64,000 nucleotides of DNA from Paenibacillus wynnii (GCF_030812855.1 NZ_JAUSTK010000002.1:248001-312000), one strand, 5' to 3'. Counted from the stretch's first letter, positions 47,139-56,191 are shown. Translations and numbers: made by a program. Notes: generated by a model from the sequence alone, not told the origin.

Positions 47139-48638
47139 ATGAAACGTAACCATACGATGATACAGTTTTTTGAGTGGCATGTTATCGCTGACGGAAATCA
47201 TTGGAAACATCTCAGTGAGCTGGCACCGGACCTCAAGGCAGTGGGCATTGATGCGGTATGGATACCGCCCGTTACAAAAGCGGTCTCCGCAGAAGATACC
47301 GGATATGGCGTTTATGATCTGTACGATCTTGGGGAATTTGATCAAAAGGGAACCACCCGTACAAAATACGGGACCAAGCAGGATCTGGTTGAAGCCATAG
47401 CTGAGTGCCAAAAGAACAGCATTGCCGTCTATGTCGATCTTGTTATGAATCATAAGGCAGGGGCGGATGAAACGGAAACCTTCCAGGTCATTGAGGTTGA
47501 TCCCCATAATCGGATGGAGGAAATCTCGAAGCCTTTCGAGATTGAGGGCTGGACCAAGTTCACCTTCCCGGGCCGGGGAGATGAATATTCCACCTTTAAA
47601 TGGGACTTTAATCATTTCAACGGCACCGACTTTGATGCGAAAGAGAACCGCAGCGGCGTCTTCCGAATTGTAGGGGAGAACAAAAGCTGGAATCAAAATG
47701 TGGATAATGAGTTCGGTAACTATGATTATCTGATGTTCGCCAATATTGACTACAGCCATCCAGACGTTCATAGAGAAATGCTGGAATGGGGAAAATGGCT
47801 GGTGGATACACTCCAATGCAGCGGCTATCGATTGGATGCCATTAAGCATATCAATCATGAGTTCATCAAAGAATTCGCAGCAGAGATGACCAAAAAGCGC
47901 GGCGAGGATTTCTATATTGTTGGGGAGTTCTGGAATTCAGATTTAAATGCCTGCCGGGAATTTCTGAATACCGTAGATTATCAGATCGATCTATTCGATG
48001 TCTCCCTCCATTACAAGTTCCATTCCGCTTCGCTAGGAGGTAGAGACTTTGATCTGACCAAAATATTCGAGGATACCCTTGTCCAGACGCATCCCACCAA
48101 TGCCGTAACTTTCGTAGACAATCATGACTCGCAGCCTCACGAGGCGCTGGAATCGTGGGTCGGGGACTGGTTCAAGCAAAGCGCCTATGCCCTGATCCTG
48201 CTTCGCCGGGACGGCTACCCTGTCGTATTCTATGGAGACTATTACGGGATCGGCGGCCCCTCACCGGTGGACAGCAAGAAGACAGCTATTGATCCCCTGC
48301 TCTATGTCCGCTATCAAAAAGCATACGGTGAGCAGGAGGATTATTTCGACCATCCTAACACTATTGGCTGGGTTCGCCGTGGAGTCGAGGAGTTCGAGGG
48401 CACCGGCTGTGCGGTCGTGATCTCCAACGGTGATGATGGTGAGAAGCGGATGTTCGTAGGGGAACATCGGGCGGGTGAAGCCTGGGTTGATTTCACAAAG
48501 AACCGAGGGGAGTCCATAACCATTGGAGAGGACGGTTGGGCAACCTTTAAGGTGAATGGCGGCAGTGTTTCCGTATGGGCCATCCTTGATCCACCCGAAG
48601 ATACTGAGGATGAGCACCCTTCCCCATCGAAGAAGTGA
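47139..48638 (+). CDS. Cytoplasmic alpha-amylase (GH13)
   Basis: The product has 499 residues and no signal peptide, so it acts on intracellular or imported maltodextrins or glycogen. Conserved regions: VYVDLVMNHKAG, GYRLDAIKHINH with the nucleophile aspartate, YIVGEFWNSD with the acid/base glutamate and VTFVDNHDSQP with the stabilising aspartate. A C-terminal beta domain (VSVWAIL) completes it. It resembles liquefying Bacillus-type amylases and E. coli AmyA. GAAGGGGATG precedes the start. It is followed by a terminator. Confidence 0.93.
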   Translation: MKRNHTMIQFFEWHVIADGNHWKHLSELAPDLKAVGIDAVWIPPVTKAVSAEDTGYGVYDLYDLGEFDQKGTTRTKYGTKQDLVEAIAECQKNSIAVYVDLVMNHKAGADETETFQVIEVDPHNRMEEISKPFEIEGWTKFTFPGRGDEYSTFKWDFNHFNGTDFDAKENRSGVFRIVGENKSWNQNVDNEFGNYDYLMFANIDYSHPDVHREMLEWGKWLVDTLQCSGYRLDAIKHINHEFIKEFAAEMTKKRGEDFYIVGEFWNSDLNACREFLNTVDYQIDLFDVSLHYKFHSASLGGRDFDLTKIFEDTLVQTHPTNAVTFVDNHDSQPHEALESWVGDWFKQSAYALILLRRDGYPVVFYGDYYGIGGPSPVDSKKTAIDPLLYVRYQKAYGEQEDYFDHPNTIGWVRRGVEEFEGTGCAVVISNGDDGEKRMFVGEHRAGEAWVDFTKNRGESITIGEDGWATFKVNGGSVSVWAILDPPEDTEDEHPSPSKK

Positions 48639-48647
48639 TTTAGCATA

Positions 48648-48687
48648 AAAAAGCCTCCTTTCTGCTTATAGCATCCGGGAGGCTTTT
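48648..48687. terminator. Bidirectional terminator between amylase and bioY
   Basis: AAAAGCCTCC pairs with GGGAGGCTTTT around a 19-base loop. Confidence 0.85.
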
Positions 48688-48720
48688 GAATTCATTAGGG
48701 CTTTTGTAAACTATATAATT

Positions 48721-49332
48721 CTACAAACGGCCCGGAATCGACTTCTCATTCGCCTGCCAGGTGCTCGATTTTACATTCAGAATCCGTTCGATCGGGTATA
48801 CCTTCCAGACTGCAGCTACAACTCCTGAAACGATGACTGCCTTGGTCAAGTCTCCTGGCAAGAAAGGCCACATGCCCGCAACCAACGCACCCGATAATGA
48901 ATCTATGTGGGCAGTATAGGCCAGCCAGCTCACCCCACCAGGATATACGAGTAATGAACCGAACACAAAATTGACTACAATCAGCTTAAGGACTGTATAT
49001 TTAGTCTGACTCATACGCTCCGCAAACCAGCCAATCAGAAAGGCAGCGAACGGCCAAGACCAAATATATCCAGCTGTAAAGCCAGTCAGCACGGACACGC
49101 CGCCTTTACCACCCATTACCGGAAACCCGGCTGCACATAATCCGATAACAATAAGTACTGCAAGCGTTCCATAACGGGCTCCCAAAACAGATCCAGCCAG
49201 CATAACCGCCAAAGTTTGAAGCGTTATAGGCACAGTCGAAAAAGGCAGTGAAATTTTCATAAAGCTCAAAGATATCATAACTCCGGCAAATAAAGCGCTA
49301 AAAACCAAACCTCGAATAGACCATTCCTTCAT
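48721..49332 (-). CDS. bioY: Biotin ECF transporter S component BioY
   Basis: A 203-residue protein with six hydrophobic segments. ISLPFSTVPITLQTLAVMLAG and GKGGVSVLTGFTAGYIWSWP are the signature segments of BioY, which binds biotin. It faces away from the genes for an EcfA1 ATPase and an EcfA2-EcfT fusion, which together would energise it. GGAGGT precedes the ATG. Confidence 0.94.
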   Translation of the reverse strand: MKEWSIRGLVFSALFAGVMISLSFMKISLPFSTVPITLQTLAVMLAGSVLGARYGTLAVLIVIGLCAAGFPVMGGKGGVSVLTGFTAGYIWSWPFAAFLIGWFAERMSQTKYTVLKLIVVNFVFGSLLVYPGGVSWLAYTAHIDSLSGALVAGMWPFLPGDLTKAVIVSGVVAAVWKVYPIERILNVKSSTWQANEKSIPGRL

Positions 49333-49351
49333 GATTGAGAAATACCTCCAG

Positions 49352-49368
49352 TTTTCTAAAATAGAAAA
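49352..49368. promoter_or_regulatory. 7-3-7 palindrome in the bioY leader
   Basis: TTTTCTA-AAA-TAGAAAA lies directly upstream of the bioY ribosome binding site. It could be an operator or an RNA hairpin. It is unlike the BirA operator consensus. Confidence 0.4.
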
Positions 49369-49439
49369 AGAGCGAAGCCGTTTCTTTCGAGGATCACTAT
49401 ATCATCCCTATTTCAATACATCAATCTTAAAATCTTTGT

Positions 49440-49445
49440 TATAAT
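49440..49445 (+). promoter_or_regulatory. -10 element of the ecf operon
   Basis: TATAAT, ten bases before ATG 49455. Its position favours translation from ATG 49491. No good -35 was found. Confidence 0.4.
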
Positions 49446-49490
49446 CAAAAACAAATGAGAATTACAGTTCCAGAGGAAGCAGGCAAGAGG

Positions 49491-50303
49491 ATGATCCAAG
49501 CACATAATCTATCTTTAATATTCCAGGATGGACAGCTCAGTCTGCCTGTTCTGCAAGGAATCCATTTACATATTGAACGAGGTGAATGGCTTGCGCTTAC
49601 TGGTGCTAACGGTTGCGGTAAATCATCATTAATACGTACCTTCAACGGCTTGCTAATGCCCTCCGCGGGAAGTCTAACCGCTGCAGGTCTTGATTTGCGT
49701 TCTCCTATAAATCGGAAGACCGTGAAGGAGCGCATTCAGCTAGTCTTCCAGAACCCGGAATCGCAAACCATCGGGTCCACACCTGCTGAAGACATTGCTT
49801 TTGGGCTGGAGAATCGGGGAATACCTCAGACAGAGATGCAAGACCGAATCGAGGTTCTTCTAGGCAAAGTAGGTTTAGCTCAAAAAGCAGGAGACGACGT
49901 TTCAACTCTATCCGGCGGAGAACGGCAGCGCCTTGCCGTTGCGAGCTGTCTGGCACTGGATGCGGAGATGATAATATTCGACGAGGTTACGTCGATGCTT
50001 GACCCGATCGGACGCCAAGAGATATTCTCCCTTGCACGTGATCTATGGAAGCAGGGTACAACGGTAGTATGGGTTACGCAGCGAATGGAGGAACTGTCCG
50101 AAAGCCCGCGAATTGCGGTTATGGAGGAAGGAAAGATTATTTATGATGGAGACCCGCGGTCCTTATTCTATGCTTCACCTCTTCCCGATAAGCTGGGCTG
50201 GGACCTTCCCCCTGTTCTGGGCATTGGCCGTTTGCTGCAATCCCAGGGGTGGGCTAAGGAGAATTTGCCGCTAACAGAAAGTGATCTTGAGGGTATCCTA
50301 TGA
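49491..50303 (+). CDS. ecfA1: ECF transporter ATPase EcfA1
   Basis: The product has 270 residues from ATG 49491 (MIQAHNLSLIF), the usual family start; ATG 49455 would leave almost no leader after TATAAT. Walker A is GANGCGKSS, the signature LSGGERQRLAVASCL and Walker B MIIFDEVTSMLD. It pairs with the second ATPase domain in the downstream fusion protein. The two genes overlap by four bases (ATGA). Confidence 0.9.
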   Translation: MIQAHNLSLIFQDGQLSLPVLQGIHLHIERGEWLALTGANGCGKSSLIRTFNGLLMPSAGSLTAAGLDLRSPINRKTVKERIQLVFQNPESQTIGSTPAEDIAFGLENRGIPQTEMQDRIEVLLGKVGLAQKAGDDVSTLSGGERQRLAVASCLALDAEMIIFDEVTSMLDPIGRQEIFSLARDLWKQGTTVVWVTQRMEELSESPRIAVMEEGKIIYDGDPRSLFYASPLPDKLGWDLPPVLGIGRLLQSQGWAKENLPLTESDLEGIL

Positions 50304-51970
50304 CAATCAAATTAGAAGATATTACTTATTCTTATGATAAAAAACAGGTGCTGCATGATATTAACATTCAAATACCTGAGGGGCGGCTGACCTTAATCTG
50401 CGGAGTTACCGGCAGCGGCAAGTCCACCCTGCTGCGCTTAATATCCAGATTGGATGAGCCTAATTCCGGCAGCATAAGCTCCTCCATTAAGGACGACAAG
50501 TCAGCAGTGTCCATGGTGTTCCAGCAGCCGGAAACGCAGCTGTTTGCCAGCAGCGCTCATAAGGATATCGAGTACGGCTTAGAACAACGCGAAGTGTCGA
50601 AGCCCCTTAGACCGCAGCTCATCCAATATGCAATGGATAAGGTTGGACTCCCCTATGAACTGTACAGTCAGCGTTCCCCCTTTTTATTAAGCGGGGGAGA
50701 GAAGCGGAGGCTCTGTATTGCCGGAGCAATCGCCATCACTCCTGATCTACTTGTTCTCGATGAGCCTACAGCCGGTCTCGATCCTCCAGCAGTCCGTGGT
50801 TTCCTGCAAACTATACAGGAATTGCTGAGAAGCGGACTGACAATTGTCATTGGTACGCATGACTTGGACAGCTTCTTCCCGATCGCAGATAAGGTAGTTG
50901 TGATGTGTCAGGGTTCCGTACATTACCAAGGCGCTGTCGCTCCGCTGATCGACGAACCCGACGAGCTAAATGCAGCCGGTCTGGAAGCACCTGCATATGC
51001 CCGGATAGGCAGAAAGCTTAAACTGCAAGGGCGTTTGCCAAATATACCCAGCAGCCATGAAAGCCTCCTTAAGGAGCTTAGTGCTCAGCCCTATCCTGTT
51101 CCTGCGGATGGCACCCACGTTCGGCCTGCTATAAATCTGGATTCTGAAGAGGCGTTGACCGCTCATAAAGCATACAATATTCTTCCGTCTGCAAGTCCGG
51201 ACAGCAGCCCTATTTCCAAACGAAGGGCTCGTTGGCAAGCTCTTGACCCCCGAGTGAAATGGCTGGGGATGGTATTATGGACTCTTATTATACTGGGAAT
51301 GAATTCCCCTGGCCCTCTGCTGTTTACTACAGGATTAATAGCTGTGCTAGTTTGGTCTGCCGATATCTCTTGGAGGAGAACGGTCGTATTCTTTCGGCCT
51401 TTTCTAATCATGTTCCTGTTCTTATGGGTGCTGTCTTCTATATCCTTGCATCATGCGGATTGGCAGCTTGGACCTCTTGGTATAGCCTATTCAGGAATCA
51501 TTCAGGGAGGATTAAGTATTCTGCGGGTTATACTGATGATAGCGCTAGGCTTTCTGTTTACTGAGACCACTACCGAGGCACCGCTGCGTGAAGCGTTGGA
51601 GTGGGCGATTGCTCCTCTGAAAAGGCTGGGAATCCGCACTCGTAACTGGTCTTTGGCCGTCTCGATTACCCTGCAGTTCGTGCCCTGGATTCTCCGCAAA
51701 ATAGTCCAGCTGCAGCTGGCACTGAGATCACGCGGACGACGGAAAAACCAATTGAAATATTGGACACCCAGACAAATGTCACTGCTGATCGTACCGCTGC
51801 TCATTCTAGTCATCAGTATGGGTGACGAGCTTGCAACGGCCATCGAATCGCGCGGCTACGATCCGACCAAGGAACGAACACCCTGGTTTGTCCTAGTCTG
51901 GCGCCGCAGCGATACGTTGGCATTAATGTTTATTCTGCTGACAGCAGCAGGGCTATGGCTCCTCTCGTAG
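50300..51970 (+). CDS. Fused EcfA2 ATPase-EcfT transmembrane protein
   Basis: The product has 556 residues. Residues 1-235 are an ABC ATPase (GVTGSGKST, LLSGGEKRRLCIAGA, LLVLDEPTAGLD). A linker of about 80 residues follows, then from about 316 an EcfT domain with five to six helices and the coupling motifs ALRSRGRR and IESRGYDP. Normally EcfA2 and EcfT are separate genes. Together with EcfA1 and an S component such as BioY this makes a complete ECF importer. The fused reading frame is clean with no sign of a frameshift. Confidence 0.92.
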   Translation: MTIKLEDITYSYDKKQVLHDINIQIPEGRLTLICGVTGSGKSTLLRLISRLDEPNSGSISSSIKDDKSAVSMVFQQPETQLFASSAHKDIEYGLEQREVSKPLRPQLIQYAMDKVGLPYELYSQRSPFLLSGGEKRRLCIAGAIAITPDLLVLDEPTAGLDPPAVRGFLQTIQELLRSGLTIVIGTHDLDSFFPIADKVVVMCQGSVHYQGAVAPLIDEPDELNAAGLEAPAYARIGRKLKLQGRLPNIPSSHESLLKELSAQPYPVPADGTHVRPAINLDSEEALTAHKAYNILPSASPDSSPISKRRARWQALDPRVKWLGMVLWTLIILGMNSPGPLLFTTGLIAVLVWSADISWRRTVVFFRPFLIMFLFLWVLSSISLHHADWQLGPLGIAYSGIIQGGLSILRVILMIALGFLFTETTTEAPLREALEWAIAPLKRLGIRTRNWSLAVSITLQFVPWILRKIVQLQLALRSRGRRKNQLKYWTPRQMSLLIVPLLILVISMGDELATAIESRGYDPTKERTPWFVLVWRRSDTLALMFILLTAAGLWLLS

Positions 51971-51992
51971 CCCCGCTCTCCCGGTTAACTTC

Positions 51993-52853
51993 CTAGACCA
52001 TCATCCAACTGGCAATATACTCGGTGTGTTGGTCTTTGACCTTCAATTGCGGGTCTATCATCACCCAAGAGCCTTGGGTCCCCAACTCTTTGCAGACTAA
52101 ATGAAAATTACAGACAGCAATACCGATATCGATTCGCTGCATCTCGAACCCTAACTTATTACCACTATAATTAGGAGTATGTATCAGGTAAAAATGCACG
52201 GATTTCCGATCCTCGGATAGCACCAATCTCCAAGGCTGCTTGTTAGAGGCAGAAGGCCCTAATCTAACCATTTCCAGCGGGGTTAGCAAGGCATCCGCCT
52301 CTTCTCGAGCCAATTTGGTCTCAAAGTTAGAATCGTAATACAGCTCTTCCCACGGCTTCTTGTTATCGGCTTTAACTACATAACGCAAAGTAGTATCGAG
52401 AAACCGCTGCTTCTCCCGAGCATAGCCGACAGGGGTGATACAAGGGATTATTTCATCCTGTTCCATGTGAACCTCACGCGCAAATGAGTTACGGTTAAAC
52501 GTTCCACCTACCCAGCAGGTACCCAAGTTTAATCCGGTTACAAACAAGATGAGCTTATGAAACACATAACCGAACTCTACCAGCGCCTTTTTCTCATTTT
52601 TGATCCGTCCAACCAAATAAGCCTGCGGATTCTGAATTAAGCCGTACGCCCCAAGCTTGATTCCTTTCCCTCCGTTATCTCCTTTAGCCCAGATCCATTC
52701 GATATTTACTTTCCCTCCGAAGGGTCCCGTCAGATTCTCCTCTTGTCCCAAATAATCCATAACCGCATTGTAGACTTCAGGGCCAATAGGTGTTGATTCA
52801 TACGCCCTTACGGACTTGCGTTTCTCAATAATTTCAATGACCGAGCTTCCCAT
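51993..52853 (-). CDS. Nitroreductase-family protein
   Basis: The product has 286 residues. VIEIIEKRKSVRAYESTPI holds the FMN-phosphate arginines and RLGPSASNKQPWRLVL is a second flavin-binding segment. FVTGLNLGTCWVGGTF is typical of the putative TM-nitroreductase group, which is longer than NfsB-type enzymes. Electron acceptor unknown. AAAGGGAG precedes the ATG. Confidence 0.87.
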   Translation of the reverse strand: MGSSVIEIIEKRKSVRAYESTPIGPEVYNAVMDYLGQEENLTGPFGGKVNIEWIWAKGDNGGKGIKLGAYGLIQNPQAYLVGRIKNEKKALVEFGYVFHKLILFVTGLNLGTCWVGGTFNRNSFAREVHMEQDEIIPCITPVGYAREKQRFLDTTLRYVVKADNKKPWEELYYDSNFETKLAREEADALLTPLEMVRLGPSASNKQPWRLVLSEDRKSVHFYLIHTPNYSGNKLGFEMQRIDIGIAVCNFHLVCKELGTQGSWVMIDPQLKVKDQHTEYIASWMMV

Positions 52854-52954
52854 TTCAATACACTCCCTTTAACATACGTGATTCAAACAGCCGCCACGGC
52901 GCAGTACGCTGCAACCTTGACGGCTATTCTGTGATTTTAAATATGAAAATGAAA

Positions 52955-53938
52955 TTAGTAAGGGCCTCTGATGTGTGCGGCAACCCGTTGGTTATAAAAC
53001 TCCCGAAGAGAAGCCTTTTCAGCGTCACTAAAGACAGGAACTTCTATAGCGCCTAGATTGTTCTCTACCTGAGCTACATTTTTGAACCCTGGAATGATAC
53101 AGGACACCTCCGGAAAATCAAGAAGCCAACGCATGGAGGCTCTAGCCATATCTCCCCGCCCTTCAGCAATCCACTTCAATTCCTCCGCAAGCTCGACACC
53201 CTTCTCAAAAGGCAAACCTGCAAACGTCTCCCCTACATTGAAGTGTTCTCCGTTTGCATTGAAGTTACGGTGGTCATTGGCGGCAAAAGCCGTAGCCTTC
53301 GAGAACTTCCCGGTTAGAAGACCGCTGGCTAACGGCAGTCTTACTAATATCCCGACACCCGCTGCCTTGGCTTGGGGCAGAAGCTCCTCAGCAGGCTTTT
53401 GGCGGAACAGGTTGAAAATGACCTGCAGCGCTTGGACTCCCGGAACATTCAGGCAGAGCAAGCCTTCCTCCACCGTCTCTACACTTACACCGTAATGGCG
53501 TATTTTTCCCTCGGACTTCAGCTTATCCAACGTCTCAAATACCCGTCCGTCCTTCAGAATCTCCATCGGCGCGCAGTGGATTTGATAGAGGTCTATGGCC
53601 TCCCGCTCCAGACGCTTCAGACTCTGCTCGCAATATTGTCTAACCGCATCCTCAGAATAAGTCCGTAGATCATGAATATCACCGGCACGGCAAAACTTGG
53701 TGGCAATGTGCACGGTGTCCTCTTTGCCTTTCGTAGCTTTAGCTAGCAGCTGCTCCGCATGTCCAGAACCGTATACATCGGCCGTATCGAAAAAGTTGAC
53801 GCCGCTATCTATCGCCTTTTCTAACCCTTTTAAAGCATCACTGTCGCTTGAGCCTCCCCAATCGCCGCCAATGCCCCATGTCCCGAAGCTGACCTCACTG
53901 ATTGAAAGTTCCGTGTTACCCAACTGCCGGTAATTCAT
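52955..53938 (-). CDS. Aldo/keto reductase
   Basis: The product has 327 residues. MNYRQLGNTELSISEVSFGTW starts the barrel. FFDTADVYGSG has catalytic Asp and Tyr, IATKFC the lysine and LYQIHCAP the histidine. CIIPGFKNVAQVENN binds NADPH. Related in plan to the reductase at 18991 but clearly different in sequence. CAGGAGGCGG precedes the ATG. Confidence 0.9.
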   Translation of the reverse strand: MNYRQLGNTELSISEVSFGTWGIGGDWGGSSDSDALKGLEKAIDSGVNFFDTADVYGSGHAEQLLAKATKGKEDTVHIATKFCRAGDIHDLRTYSEDAVRQYCEQSLKRLEREAIDLYQIHCAPMEILKDGRVFETLDKLKSEGKIRHYGVSVETVEEGLLCLNVPGVQALQVIFNLFRQKPAEELLPQAKAAGVGILVRLPLASGLLTGKFSKATAFAANDHRNFNANGEHFNVGETFAGLPFEKGVELAEELKWIAEGRGDMARASMRWLLDFPEVSCIIPGFKNVAQVENNLGAIEVPVFSDAEKASLREFYNQRVAAHIRGPY

Positions 53939-54084
53939 GCTTCCGCCTCCTGATTATTCTGTCTCACAAACTCTCTACAGAGTAACCAAAAAAGCGCTTC
54001 CACGCAAGTAAGCCCAAGGAATTCTAGAAACTATATAAGATGATCTTATGATATTAACTTAAGGCTCAGGCGTCAGGAAACAAA

Positions 54085-54480
54085 GTGCAATTGAATCGCC
54101 CTCGCATAGGGCATTTCACCAAATGAAAGGTAAAAGTGCAATTGAATCGCCCTCGCATGGGGCATTTCACCAAATGAAAGGTAAAAGTGCAATTGAATCG
54201 CCCTCGCATAGGGCATTTCACCAAATGAAAGGTAAAAGTGCAATTGAATCGCCCTCGCATGGGGCATTTCACCAAATGAAAGGTAAAAGTGCAATTGAAT
54301 CGCCCTCGCATAGGGGATTCCACCAAATGAAAGGTAAAAGTGCAATTGAATTGCCCTCGCATAGGGGATTCCACCAAATGAAAGGTAAAAGTGCAATTGA
54401 ATCGCCCTCGCATGGGGCATTTCACCAAATGAAAGGTAAAAGTGCAATTGAATCGCCCTCACATGGGGGATTCCACCAAA
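54085..54480. repeat. 51-bp tandem array, eight units
   Basis: Units start GTGCAATTGAATCGCC at 54085, 54136, 54187 and so on to 54442. Each holds two small dyads, GCCCT-CGCAT-AGGGC and CATTT-CACC-AAATG, and the junction reads GGTAAAAGTGCAATTGA. Units vary only at CATAGGGCAT/CATGGGGCAT/CATAGGGGAT-type positions. The array is open in three frames by arithmetic (51 is 3 x 17) but carries no start signals. Confidence 0.95.
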
Positions 54481-54485
54481 TTACT

Positions 54486-54648
54486 GCTATTTAAGTCTCA
54501 GAGGATATGCGAAAGATCATGCGGACTCAGGAGACGTTATTCATTCAATAACAGCCTCTTTTCAAAGGGAAACAGCTCAATAGTGTCACTGGAGTCCGTA
54601 AAAGTTCCTAATCGTCTAGTTTCGCATAGCCTTTTAGACTTAAATAGC
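54486..54648. repeat. MITE-like element with 29-bp inverted repeats around the 80-bp hairpin
   Basis: Arms 54486-54514 and 54620-54648 match as inverted repeats, beginning GCTATTTAAGTCT and ending TATGCGAAA, with four mismatches. The centre 54521-54600 is an 80-bp GCGGACTC element with paired ends. It starts six bases after the tandem array. No target-site duplication was confirmed. Confidence 0.75.
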
Positions 54649-54720
54649 GGCTATGCAGTCCGTAGCACACAGAGCACCATCACATCCGTTCTATAAAATA
54701 GTTACCTGTATTATATAACA

Positions 54721-54740
54721 TTAATGCGGTGTCGCATTAA
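54721..54740. other. 8-4-8 palindrome
   Basis: TTAATGCG-GTGT-CGCATTAA is perfect. Further hairpins GCTGTC/GACAGC (about 54769-54789) and GAGGACACC/GGTGCCCTC (54792-54814) follow, probably 3' structures of the minus-strand pseudogene transcript. Confidence 0.4.
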
Positions 54741-54854
54741 ATGACCTAGACATAAAGATAAAGATAGCTGTCAAGACTTTCTCGACAGCCTGAGGACACC
54801 ACTAGGGTGCCCTCATGTTCATATTCCCGTTTCCGATGAGCCCTGTAACCAGCG

Positions 54855-55190
54855 TCAAATTCGAATATCAAATCTTCCCTCGCTGTTCGTTGTCGCGGTA
54901 GCGATGTCATTAGCGTTGGCAACCCTAAGAATATTATCGTTAGTCGGCGGTTTTGCCGGAGATGCTGCTGCATCGCTGTTTGCCGTAGAGGCTGAACGGT
55001 TACTCTCCCGGGCAATTTGTGCTTCTATAGTCTTGATTTGCTGTTCGATTTGCTTCTGCTTAGTTTCCTTTGTCTTATCGTCCTCTTTACTAGACGCAAG
55101 CTTCTCCAAATCTGCCTCAAGCTTCGCCTTTTGCTTCTCTAATTAACGTGTATCGTTAGAAGACGATGACGTGTTAGATAATCCTTTCAT
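54855..55190 (-). pseudogene. FlxA-like coiled-coil gene with in-frame stop
   Basis: From ATG 55190 the frame reads MKGLSNTSSSSNDTR, then TAA at 55145-55143. It continues in the same frame with LEKQKAKLEADLEKLASS, then KQKQIEQQIKTIEAQIAR and a C terminus GRFDIRI. The serine-rich start, charged coiled coil and short tail are the layout of FlxA-like proteins. A single change from CAA to TAA would explain the stop. No good ribosome binding site remains. Confidence 0.6.
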
Positions 55191-55254
55191 ACACTGGAAA
55201 CGTTAAGCCCCACTGAAAGTTTGCTGAAGATAGGTTATGGATGCACATTAGGAA

Positions 55255-56190
55255 CTAGCTGGATAAGGTTTTGGACTCACGGGACTCACGGGACTCACGG
55301 GACTCACGGGACTCACGGGACTGGCTAGACTCGCGAGACTTACGATTGACTAAAGTTACACTAAGCAGAATAATAACCAGCCCGATGACGGTGTTCAAAT
55401 AAAGGGATTCCTTCAGGAAGAGCACTCCCCACAGGATGCCAAAGATCGGTACAAGAAACGTAACCGTCACTGTCTTCACAGCACCTATGTTACGAATCAG
55501 TCGGAAATACATTAAATAGGCCACAGAAGTACAAAGAAAAGACAAGCCGATTACCGAATAAACGGCAGAAGCCGGCGGCAGGTGGCGCGGTGCATAAATA
55601 ATGGCCAGCGGAAGCAGGACCAGACTTGCTCCAAGCTGCTGCCCGATGGCAAGCGTCAGCGGCTCTATTCCTTTTCCGGCATGGGAAGCATATAAACCGC
55701 CGAAACCGTAAGATAATGCGGCTCCTAAAGATAGAAATACGGAGTACAGAACTTTACCCTCCATCGGGACCGGGCTCCATCCTACCAGAACAGCCACACC
55801 GCCCAGCCCAATAGCAAGACCTATACTCTTGGACCATCCCGGTTTTCCCTGCCCCATACCCCAGGCAGCCAGTGCCGTGAACATCGGTGTGGTTGCATTG
55901 AGAATGGCTGCCATTGAAGCACTCAGGTGCAGCTCTGCCATACAGATCAATGTGAAGGGGAGTGCGGCATTAATCCCCCCAAGAATAAGAAAGGCCTTCC
56001 AGTGCCGGAGAACCCCGATGGGACGCTTGCGCAGAAGAGCATAGACTATAAGGGTAAGCGCAGCCAGACTGACACGCAGCTCCGTTGTGAAGACGGGACC
56101 GAAGGCAGGGGAGGCTATCCGCATGAATAAGAAGGATGCACCCCATAAGAGGGCCAGCGATAATAGAGTAACCAAATCCTTACGACTCAT
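55255..56190 (-). CDS. EamA/DMT-family transporter with RES-repeat tail
   Basis: The product has 311 residues from ATG 56190, with GGGGAGG upstream. It has ten predicted helices in two EamA halves (LLSLALLWGASFLFMRIA, NIGAVKTVTVTFLVPIFG). It exports or imports an unknown metabolite. The C-terminal 25 residues are unusual: a run of Arg-Glu-Ser triplets from a 9-bp tandem repeat, CGTGAGTCC on the coding strand, at 55270-55320. The gene starts just after the MFS gene stop. Confidence 0.88.
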   Translation of the reverse strand: MSRKDLVTLLSLALLWGASFLFMRIASPAFGPVFTTELRVSLAALTLIVYALLRKRPIGVLRHWKAFLILGGINAALPFTLICMAELHLSASMAAILNATTPMFTALAAWGMGQGKPGWSKSIGLAIGLGGVAVLVGWSPVPMEGKVLYSVFLSLGAALSYGFGGLYASHAGKGIEPLTLAIGQQLGASLVLLPLAIIYAPRHLPPASAVYSVIGLSFLCTSVAYLMYFRLIRNIGAVKTVTVTFLVPIFGILWGVLFLKESLYLNTVIGLVIILLSVTLVNRKSRESSQSRESRESRESRESRESKTLSS

Positions 56191-56191
56191 A

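Noticed and set aside
54085..54480. CRISPR array
   Set aside because: The regular period suggests it, but the whole unit is repeated without variable spacers, and no cas gene is present.
54066..54494. Long open frames on both strands over the 51-bp array
   Set aside because: A 51-bp unit without stops stays open by arithmetic in any stop-free frame. No ribosome binding site or family resemblance.
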